Assembly: GCA_030141605.1 (NCBI GenBank)
Contig: JAQGDQ010000009.1
Location: forward strand, 1,023,001 to 1,087,000
Reading direction: 5' to 3'
DNA from: Tubiluchus corallicola
Lineage: Eukaryota > Priapulida > Priapulimorpha > Priapulimorphida > Tubiluchidae
DNA: 64,000 bases
Under the pieces are notes generated by a model. It saw nothing but the letters and a program-made list of their open reading frames with translations. It did not search any database and was not told the origin of the DNA. Positions within the stretch are counted from its first letter, which is position 1, and every line of letters begins with the position of its first letter. The position numbers and the translations under genes are program-made. This document shows, in pieces, positions 63,401-64,000 of the stretch.

Positions 63401-64000
63401 ATCTAAATAGACAGGCTGATCTTACATATACCAAACGAAGTACTTCAGTAGCAAAGTTATCAAAATTTTAAAAAATTCTATAAAGTGTTACAAAAATTAA
63501 TTTATCAAAAAAGAGTGTAGATCTGGTGAACCATGGTTTTTTGGACGTTCCATAAAGTGAATAGAATATCTATTTTTATCTACATCACTTTATGCATTAT
63601 TAGATTATTTCAGAACTAGTTTGTTTTGTAAGTTTGCATTAGCAGATGCTCATTTTAAGCTTTACTCTTTGGTATTTAAAATAAAATTTCAATACCTTTT
63701 CATATTTTCAGAATTTAGACAAAATTTTGTTCTTGGTGGTTCTATATTTCTTTGAACGTGTTTTAGTATTTCTCTGTGTTTTATTCCTTGTTTTTCTTGT
63801 ACCAGATGCTGATCTTACATTGTATTCTGGAACAGTGCTGAATTTTTTGGTTATTTCTGCTTATCGCATTTTCTTTTTTGCGTAGTCTGTAACTCTTTTT
63901 TGTTCATTCACGTTTACGGCATTTTTTAAAATTATTTAACTTATTTTTCAGATGAAGTTCCGATTTCACCTTCTACCCTGGTTAGTGCAAACAAAAACAT
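15052..64000 (+). CDS. Receptor-type protein tyrosine phosphatase with about 15 FN3 domains, spliced, 3' partial
   Basis: A type I membrane enzyme expected to remove phosphate from phosphotyrosine under control of an adhesive ectodomain. Exons: 15052-15099, 15341-15404, 16908-17276, 20840-21130, 24178-24372, 25155-25265, 26431-27504, 31066-31359, 32670-32864, 33616-33726, 34972-35256, 36386-36580, 39908-40015, 40817-41095, 42517-42717, 44125-44223, 44472-44690, 48023-48130, 48915-49097, 50012-50113, 50756-50911, 52090-52311, 52952-53069, 53911-53975, 54064-54072 (microexon), 54186-54285, 54603-54689, 56133-56208, 56402-56498, 57279-57355, 58941-59075, 60356-60478, 61396-61547, 62029-62167, 62359-62437, 63952 onward. 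Every junction keeps one frame. Order: signal peptide, FN3 array, membrane-proximal region, TM helix, juxtamembrane segment, D1. Any second PTP domain lies beyond the window. The FN3-only ectodomain resembles PTPRB/PTPRJ-type or LAR-derived receptors; orthology is not settled. Confidence 0.88.
16120..16506 (+). pseudogene. Relic of the first FN3 exon (truncated, frame-disturbed copy)
   Basis: This copy is homologous to 26431-26830. It has the same TTTACAG acceptor and starts QFHIDSPQNFAV. Relative to the intact copy it has a 1-base loss near 16210, a 5-base loss near 16290 and further small shifts. These cancel, so the frame stays open but the middle of the FN3 is scrambled. Homology stops near 16500, where intron-derived sequence follows, and no donor of the required phase is seen before the stop at 16563. 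It is therefore probably skipped, with exon 2 joining 16908. Rare use cannot be excluded. Confidence 0.65.
16908..17276 (+). CDS. RPTP exon 3: FN3 domain, internally shortened copy
   Basis: The acceptor is TTTACAG and the donor GTGAGT; phase 1 on both sides. It opens QLHIDSPQNFAV like the relic and the four-FN3 exon, then jumps to NADSTDADSE, the end of the second FN3 of that exon. One complete FN3 follows, from LDTPSNFTV to PGNDSEEANVTAT, with the conserved Trp (LEWNS), YKLRW and SPYTNYVF. Compared with 26431-27504 it lacks about 2.5 FN3 domains in frame. Several N-glycosylation sequons (NFT, NVT) are present. Confidence 0.88.
18821..19172. other. Hyperconserved intronic island, copy 1
   Basis: 352 bp aligns without gaps to 29056-29407 and differs at one position (GCTGAC versus GCCGAC near 19068). 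The preceding 400 bp differs by roughly 28 changes, and differences resume at once after 19172. The island is more GC-rich than the surrounding intron. Reading frames on both strands are interrupted; a minus-strand frame is open for about 60 codons. I recognise no gene or repeat family. Confidence 0.75.
19600..20070. repeat. Decayed tandem repeat of about 140 bp, copy 1
   Basis: Three related phrases, such as CTATGCAGCTTTGTAGGTCA (about 19694) and CTATGTAGCTTTGTAGGCCA (about 19836), followed by a looser third (about 19976), recur every 140 bp or so, with TAGATCAAATYGTAAAA between them. The same array is at about 29830-30300 in duplicate 2. Confidence 0.6.
20840..21130 (+). CDS. RPTP exon 4: single-exon FN3 (module part B, copy 1)
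   Basis: The acceptor is TTTTTCAG and the donor GTACGT; 291 nt, phase 1 to 1. It begins VPDAPDEFLALV, then INLGWDKPPDHNGPILGY (conserved Trp and the NGPIxGY loop), and GLEPCSAYNFSIAANTSAGY (the conserved L and Y). A complete FN3 domain. Its duplicate at 31066 differs by a handful of residues and two small in-frame indels. The exon lies at the end of a 3.6-kb intron. Confidence 0.93.
22319..22343. repeat. (TA)n microsatellite
   Basis: An uninterrupted run of about 25 bp at the left edge of the copy-1-specific block. Shorter TA runs also lie near 21710-21770. Confidence 0.9.
22344..22910. other. GC-rich, CpG-containing segment of unknown origin
   Basis: Base composition changes sharply from the AT-rich intron: many CG dinucleotides, GGCC motifs and a perfect palindrome AAAAATGGCCATTTTT near 22490. 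Short ORFs on both strands show no recognised family. CpG richness and the isolated position suggest a recently inserted or GC-biased element, but I cannot name it. Confidence 0.5.
23255..23960. repeat. GTGGT-type minisatellite, about 700 bp
   Basis: A G/T-rich array on the + strand made of GTGGTGTGGTGCAGTGTGGT-like units with higher-order repeats. For example, GTGTGGGTAGTGTGGTATGG occurs twice about 60 bp apart near 23350-23420. It is preceded by a CAC/CAT run. The long ORFs on both strands (Cys-Val-Trp or His-Thr-Pro rich) are repeat artefacts. Confidence 0.95.
24178..25265 (+). CDS. RPTP exons 5-6: FN3 split over two exons (module part C+D, copy 1)
   Basis: Exons 24178-24372 (CTTTACAG / GTAAGT, 195 nt) and 25155-25265 (TTTATAG / GTAAGT, 111 nt), both phase 1. 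The first gives the A-E strands: EKPADIRMFSS, VTWDPPPEPKYCEVVEY and YQTHQNYSY. The second gives the F-G strands: ESKVCVTIKAKNSEGEWGES. A complete FN3 with the intron in the E-F region. Nearly identical to 32670-33726. Confidence 0.92.
26431..27504 (+). CDS. RPTP exon 7: one large exon with four FN3 domains
   Basis: The acceptor is TTTACAG and the donor GTGAGT; 1074 nt, phase 1 to 1. Four consecutive FN3 units begin at IDSPHNFAVV, LETPKNFTIS, LDTPSNFIVT and LETPDNFIVT. Each has the conserved Trp (YLTWDEV, SLHWYVV, LNWNSV, LQWDPV), a YKLRW-like strand and a Y-x-F/V pair (SPYTSYVF, SPYTVYTF). Units share residues and spacing, so they arose by tandem duplication within the exon. Many Asn sequons suggest a heavily glycosylated surface. 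There are no introns between units, unlike the rest of the ectodomain. Confidence 0.95.
27505..31065. other. Large intron of duplicate copy 2
   Basis: Matches 17277-20839. It holds the second copy of the hyperconserved island (29056-29407) and of the 140-bp repeat (about 29830-30300). No exon recognised. Confidence 0.7.
29056..29407. other. Hyperconserved intronic island, copy 2
   Basis: The partner of 18821-19172: ungapped over 352 bp with one mismatch. Confidence 0.75.
31066..31359 (+). CDS. RPTP exon 8: single-exon FN3 (module part B, copy 2)
   Basis: The acceptor is TTTTTCAG and the donor GTATGT; 294 nt. It reads VPDAPDQFKAFV, ITLSWDKPPEDNGPILGY, and GLEPCSAYNFSIAANTSAGY. Compared with copy 1 it has lost one codon near GSRR and gained two near STQEHES. 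It has a more usual SWDKP strand where copy 1 has GWDKP. Confidence 0.94.
32670..33726 (+). CDS. RPTP exons 9-10: FN3 split over two exons (module part C+D, copy 2)
   Basis: Exons 32670-32864 and 33616-33726, the same lengths and junctions as copy 1. Key stretches are EAPANVTMFSS, VTWDPPPEPKYCEVVEY and ESKVYVTIKAKNTEGESGES. Copy 2 has Tyr for Cys in VCVTIK and Ser for Trp in EGEWGES, which removes a residue conserved in the other modules. Confidence 0.93.
34972..35256 (+). CDS. RPTP exon 11: single-exon FN3 (module part B, third)
   Basis: The acceptor is AATCTTAG and the donor GTATGT; 285 nt, phase 1 to 1. It reads PSDPTDFTAHL, LTLTWNEPAEQNGVIYGY and LEPCVVYNLSISAKTAAGYG. The same NGxIxGY and LEPCxxYNxSI features as exons 4 and 8 show common ancestry, but the intron around it is unique. 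Confidence 0.93.
36386..40015 (+). CDS. RPTP exons 12-13: FN3 split over two exons (module part C+D, third)
   Basis: Exons 36386-36580 (TATTTTAG / GTAAGT) and 39908-40015 (TATTGCAG / GTACGT). They read APSVPLDIQM, NISWERPSYPENCDITAY, and KTTQNYIYNGDIPDSG; then ESRVCVTLTAKTEVDWGET. The 3.3-kb intron between them holds two Tigger-like elements (37495 and 38696). Residue pattern and split position match the 24178-25265 module. Confidence 0.93.
37495..38241 (+). mobile_element. Tigger/pogo-like element, copy 2
   Basis: Ends CAGGAGGTGCCACTTAATAG and, complemented, CAGTAGGTGCCGCTTAATAA, with TA on both sides (37493-37494, 38242-38243). The interior shares the AACGGGCCGCTTCTATTCAA and GGTCAAAACACGTCGGT segments with the copies at 54916 and 59296. 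About 747 bp, no transposase ORF. Confidence 0.85.
38696..39403. mobile_element. Second, distinct Tigger-like MITE
   Basis: The left end CAGCAGAGGTCGCTTAATAA and the complemented right end CTATAGCATACTTCGCTTAA are related inverted repeats, with TA at 38694-38695 and 39404-39405. The internal sequence differs from the other four elements. About 708 bp. Confidence 0.6.
40100..40390 (+). mobile_element. Dead LINE 3' fragment in an RPTP intron
   Basis: The + strand reads RRLRWVGHLIRLSEIATVRL, then EVVKPTKRPPGKIKINWDIK before a stop. This is the RLRWxGH plus GRPxxxW-like pattern seen at the C-terminus of many LINE ORFs. It carries several stops and is inactive. Confidence 0.75.
40817..41095 (+). 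CDS. RPTP exon 14: single-exon FN3 (module part B, fourth)
   Basis: The acceptor is TTATTTCAG and the donor GTTAGT; 279 nt. It reads SSEPNLLNITS, VELHWEVPVEMNGQIETY and LVPCQDYKFTVQAKNAAGLG. A complete FN3, more diverged from the other three B exons. Confidence 0.93.
41706..42059. repeat. Perfect or near-perfect 177-bp tandem duplication
   Basis: Unit 41706-41882 is repeated at 41883-42059 with no difference seen by eye except at the end. It lies in an intron with no coding role seen. Such identity means a very recent event, or an assembly artefact. Confidence 0.9.
42517..44223 (+). CDS. RPTP exons 15-16: FN3 split over two exons (module part C+D, fourth)
   Basis: Exons 42517-42717 (TTGTGTAG / GTAACT, 201 nt) and 44125-44223 (TTTTTAG / GTAGGT, 99 nt). 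They read AGIPLDVNPQLS, VIVDWKEPANAKFCQVLNY; then EMNVSVKIAAENEAGFGEF. The second exon has two AGs in frame: use of 44129-44130 instead of 44123-44124 would remove two codons (SerAla or equivalent). Clearly related to the other C+D pairs. Confidence 0.9.
44472..48130 (+). CDS. RPTP exons 17-18: FN3 split over two exons
   Basis: Exons 44472-44690 (TTGTTTAG / GTGAGT) and 48023-48130 (TGTTTTAG / GTAAGT), phase 1. They read VPDVPRNLELHE, WHTVQVTWDEPL and RGYNLQWKYSG; then SNETILVKVQAFTNNPDAGK. The Trp, Tyr and strand spacing fit FN3. The intron holds a broken copy of the second exon at 46034, part of an 0.85-kb duplication. Confidence 0.88.
45250..46130. repeat. Intron-exon duplication, decayed copy
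   Basis: Homologous to about 47170-48110, which contains the working exon 48023-48130. Shared phrases include AAGTTAATGCT, ATGCTTTACTCTGRCAAGTG and GAATTAATATGCCAATTCCAATG-like stretches. Within each copy, two 140-170 bp sub-repeats are visible around the AATTGAGxTGAxATTTxG phrase. Confidence 0.75.
46034..46135 (+). pseudogene. Dead duplicate of RPTP exon 18
   Basis: It has the same TTTTAG acceptor and starts ELEGSETILVKVQ, matching ELKSNETILVKVQ of the live exon. One base is lost after CAG (CAGGCTTTT becomes CAGCTTTT), which shifts the frame to a stop at 46096-46098. The donor GTAAGT is replaced by a weaker GTAAAGG context. It would break the protein if included. Confidence 0.85.
46443..46725 (+). 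repeat. Dispersed repeat, about 280 bp, copy 1
   Basis: Matches 52409-52690 in direct orientation, including GATATTGCTGGTGTTAAATT and GAGAGTTTCTTAAGCTTTGT. Identity about 88-90% by eye. No inverted ends or ORF seen. Confidence 0.85.
47170..48110. repeat. Intron-exon duplication, functional copy
   Basis: Partner of 45250-46130; holds the intact exon 48023-48130 at its end. It also contains a further internal duplication of about 125 bp (TTTTAAATGACARTGGTTTT near 47360 and 47460). Confidence 0.75.
48915..50113 (+). CDS. RPTP exons 19-20: FN3 split over two exons
   Basis: Exons 48915-49097 (TTCTTACAG / GTATGG) and 50012-50113 (TATGTAG / GTAAGT). They read EPNPPTDLACET, VSCTWKRPDVTNGPIYSY and VRFTMDNWETYDD; then GDKTIKIKVAANGYVRSDFS. 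FN3 fold residues are clear. The donor GTATGG is weaker than its neighbours. The intron holds the MITE at 49165 and its tandem tail. Confidence 0.9.
49165..49532. mobile_element. MITE of about 370 bp with TA target site
   Basis: The left end TACACTCATATCTTGGTTTC and the complemented right end TACACTCACATCCTGCTTTG are inverted repeats next to TA dinucleotides. The Tc1/mariner-like class is inferred. No ORF. Its 3' half is part of a longer 223-bp direct duplication. Confidence 0.65.
49337..49788. repeat. Recent 223-bp tandem duplication over the MITE end
   Basis: 49337-49559 and 49566-49788 look identical, separated by a 6-bp spacer. The unit runs from TGTGTAACGGCATG to TTGTTTTCGT and so spans the MITE right half plus flank. 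Confidence 0.92.
50756..53975 (+). CDS. RPTP exons 21-24: membrane-proximal extracellular region
   Basis: Exons 50756-50911, 52090-52311, 52952-53069, 53911-53975. They read VTIEIPSNYFKNDNGEITSY, GWKYSLSAGYRTKRN, TIGANEDCDKNALAVYCNGP (the YCNGPLK-G-Y phrase is typical of receptor PTPs) and VRAFTAGGYVDSHLIPAKI. This is the last, FN3-like juxtamembrane ectodomain of R3/R2-type receptors, where proteolytic processing often occurs (family knowledge; no furin site recognised). The 52312 intron is GC-AG. Phases are 1, 1, 2, 1 at the ends. Confidence 0.88.
52312..52317 (+). promoter_or_regulatory. Non-canonical GC splice donor (GCAAGT)
   Basis: After GCC-G at 52311 the intron begins GCAAGT; the acceptor is at 52950-52951. 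Only this site gives phase 1 and joins SLSAG to YRTKRN in the known PTP pattern. The nearby GT (GTACCT at 52316) would leave phase 2 and break the frame. GC-AG introns with an otherwise perfect AAGT match are a known minor class. Confidence 0.8.
52409..52690 (+). repeat. Dispersed repeat, about 280 bp, copy 2
   Basis: Partner of 46443-46725. Both copies are in RPTP introns in the same orientation. Confidence 0.85.
54064..54285 (+). CDS. RPTP exons 25-26: microexon and transmembrane helix
   Basis: Exon 54186-54285 (TTTTTCAG / GTAAGT) reads SKLLWLVGLAAGILPLCAL, then IIIALMYIKRSKKS: about 22 hydrophobic residues followed by a basic stop-transfer, so a type I TM helix. A candidate microexon at 54064-54072 (CAGACCCAG, acceptor TTTGCAG, donor GTATTT) is phase 1 on both sides and would add SerAspPro before the membrane. 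A CAGCAG acceptor allows 6 or 9 nt. Skipping it also keeps frame, so it may be alternative. Confidence 0.8.
54603..56208 (+). CDS. RPTP exons 27-28: cytoplasmic juxtamembrane segment
   Basis: Exons 54603-54689 (TTATTCAG / GTAGGA) and 56133-56208 (GCTTTTAG / GTATTT). They read SINEEDLVELHKLDECIYED, then RPVPVSKFADYVRYVGERKI and RAEFK. RPxPxxxFxDYV is the usual lead-in to a receptor PTP domain (wedge region). The Tigger element 54916-56064 fills most of the intron between them. Confidence 0.92.
54916..56064 (+). mobile_element. Tigger/pogo-like element, copy 3, with transposase remnant
   Basis: Ends CAGTAGTCACCGCTTAATAG and, complemented, CAGTAGTCGACGCTTAATAG, flanked by TA (54914-54915, 56065-56066). 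At 55371-55720 the + strand encodes KHKDLTVKEKLKILEQYDRL, then QRCAAAQLKIS and VESALKVWFTNTREKDAQVN: a CENP-B/Tigger-type helix-turn-helix pair with one frameshift near 55490. The DDE catalytic part is deleted, leaving a 1.15-kb non-autonomous copy. Confidence 0.9.
55371..55720 (+). pseudogene. Tigger transposase N-terminal (CENP-B-type HTH) remnant
   Basis: The frame runs from the Met near 55371 to the frameshift near 55490, then from about 55500 (LKKQSEIEQSASQ, ASKRRHTGK) to TAA near 55717 after AKKMPKHAKR. The two HTH units and the VWFxxxREKxxxV motif are those of pogo/Tigger/CENP-B proteins. No DDE domain follows. Inactive. Confidence 0.8.
56402..57355 (+). CDS. RPTP exons 29-30: start of the PTP D1 domain
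   Basis: Exons 56402-56498 (ATATCAG / GTACGT) and 57279-57355 (TTTTTAG / GTATTT). They read NLLAQKNRFAEIVPYDHSRV (joined over the intron) and DYINASFVK. These are the phosphotyrosine-recognition loop and DYINAS motif. The usual KNRY is KNRF: the position equal to PTP1B Tyr46, which stacks on phosphotyrosine, is Phe. The donor at 56499 lies at the start of a minisatellite. Confidence 0.93.
56492..56814. repeat. Minisatellite of about 53 bp, six units, starting at an exon donor
   Basis: Units recur with phrases GTGTGCATTTGCTAAATCTC and GCTTTAGTAGTCC, alternating CTGACATACC and CAAACGTATC ends. The first unit includes the last bases of exon 29 and its donor, so each unit carries a similar TGTACGxxTGTG phrase. 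The ORFs over it are artefacts. Confidence 0.85.
58090..58640. repeat. Imperfect tandem repeat of about 250-290 bp with CTGTCTGTCTG runs
   Basis: Two related units share CTGTCTGTCT, CGCTGATYCxATTCxAACCAAAC, and GCTGxTATAGTGAAG / GCTGAGGTAGTGAAG. In the intron before PTP exon 31. Similar phrases are common in dispersed repeats of invertebrate genomes (general knowledge). Confidence 0.6.
58941..59075 (+). CDS. RPTP exon 31: PTP D1, Q-x-P loop and helix
   Basis: The acceptor is ATTTTTAG and the donor GTACCG; 135 nt, phase 0 to 0. It reads SPREYIVAQSPMKSTVNEWW, then RMIWENNVDIVLMLEQLVEK. The canonical YIATQGP is YIVAQSP here: the Gly before Pro is Ser. WRMIWE and VLM strands are normal. Confidence 0.95.
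59296..60142 (+). mobile_element. Tigger/pogo-like element, copy 4
   Basis: Starts CAGTAGGTACTGTTTAGTAG after TA (59294-59295); the right end is CTATTAAGCGGTGCCTACAG, slightly decayed. It shares the GGCCGCTTCTATTCAAATG and GGGTCAAAACACTTC segments with the others. About 850 bp, no ORF. In the intron between PTP exons 31 and 32. Confidence 0.8.
60356..60478 (+). CDS. RPTP exon 32: PTP D1, YWP segment
   Basis: The acceptor is TTTCTAG and the donor GTAAGT; 123 nt, phase 0. It reads ERCYKYWPSHCSQLVFGNIQ, then VTFESHSENYYIRLMDVRS. C-x-x-YWP is the standard motif. The exon joins to QEEQRTLTQ of the next exon, as in other receptor PTPs. Confidence 0.94.
60752..61455. repeat. Intron-exon duplication containing PTP exon 33, functional copy
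   Basis: Homologous to about 62605-63170, collinear except for a segment near 61190-61330 (TAG repeat plus flank) missing from the other copy. Includes the first part of exon 61396-61547. Confidence 0.85.
61191..61215. repeat. (TAG)n microsatellite
   Basis: About eight TAG units, present only in this copy of the duplication. Confidence 0.9.
61396..62437 (+). CDS. RPTP exons 33-35: PTP D1 catalytic core (WPD-like loop, P-loop, Q-loop)
   Basis: Exons 61396-61547, 62029-62167, 62359-62437. Exon 33 reads QEEQRTLTQIQFFGYVDDMC and ends VLVHC plus AG. Exon 34 starts S-S-G-S-G-R-T-G, giving the P-loop HCSSGSGRTG: Cys and Arg of CX5R are kept, while the usual HCSAGVGRTG has Ala and Val. The WPD loop WPDHGVPED reads YVDDMCPED: Asp kept, Trp and Pro lost. 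Exon 35 gives QTEAEYMFIH, where the second Gln of QTxxQY is Glu. Family knowledge places these residues in acid catalysis and water positioning; lower or altered activity is inference. A D2 domain, if any, is beyond the window. Confidence 0.93.
62605..63170. repeat. Intron-exon duplication, decayed copy
   Basis: Partner of 60752-61455, in the intron after PTP exon 35. Ends inside the exon sequence. Confidence 0.85.
63117..63168 (+). pseudogene. Truncated dead copy of PTP exon 33
   Basis: It keeps the acceptor TTACAG and the first nine codons (QEEQRTLTQ). It then loses two bases (GATACAG becomes GATAG), shifts frame and stops within eight codons. No donor follows. Confidence 0.88.
63952..64000 (+). 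CDS. RPTP exon 36, cut by the window end
   Basis: The acceptor is ATTTTTCAG before 63952. It reads YEVPISPSTLVSANKN in the phase 1 frame left by exon 35 and runs off the window. It should link D1 to the rest of the cytoplasmic tail. Confidence 0.8.
   Translation, partial: MKFRFHLLPWLVQTKT

Noticed and set aside
1-64000. CRISPR array, bacterial operon or prophage
   Set aside because: No regularly spaced repeats with unique spacers and no prokaryotic gene layout; introns show nuclear animal DNA.
1-64000. tRNA or rRNA genes
   Set aside because: No A/B box pairs with cloverleaf potential or rRNA core segments were recognised by eye; a covariance search was not possible.

Overview
The window is AT-rich animal nuclear DNA: two spliced genes on the + strand, with GT-AG introns of about 0.1 to 3.8 kb and many transposon relics. 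Multi-FN3 receptor tyrosine phosphatases and USP-family deubiquitinases point to a metazoan. The compact intergenic space, low GC and relic types (pogo/Tigger, PIF/Harbinger, Jockey/CR1-like LINEs) suit an invertebrate, possibly an early-branching one, but I cannot name the species.

Region 1 (1-7144) is the 3' half of a ubiquitin-specific protease gene. Six phase-consistent exons encode the zinc-ribbon segment, the catalytic His box and an acidic C-terminal tail. The catalytic Cys exon lies before the window. One intron holds a Harbinger-like element and another a Tigger-like element.

Region 2 (7145-15051) is 3' flank and intergenic DNA. It holds a TTA microsatellite and two dead LINE fragments, one on each strand. 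No gene was recognised.

Region 3 (15052-64000, continuing beyond) is one receptor-type protein tyrosine phosphatase gene, read here as 36 exons including one microexon (about 2,070 codons in the window). The order is: a signal peptide split over two exons, about 15 FN3 domains, a membrane-proximal region, one TM helix, the juxtamembrane segment and a first PTP domain (D1). Nearly all ectodomain introns are phase 1, which allows exon shuffling. The ectodomain grew by nested duplication. An ancestral 3-exon, 2-FN3 module occurs four times, and a tandem duplication of about 8.5-10 kb (16.5-26.1 kb and 26.1-34.7 kb) has recently doubled one module with its introns. D1 keeps the Cys and Arg of the P-loop and the general-acid Asp, but has unusual substitutions around them.

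Most notable: a 352-bp intronic island that differs at one base between the two duplicate copies, while its flanks differ by roughly 7%; the altered D1 motifs; several broken exon copies; a GC-AG intron; a candidate microexon of 6 or 9 nt; a 1.7-kb GC-rich plus minisatellite block present in only one duplicate; and a family of Tigger-like elements. All calls come from reading the sequence by eye; no search was run.
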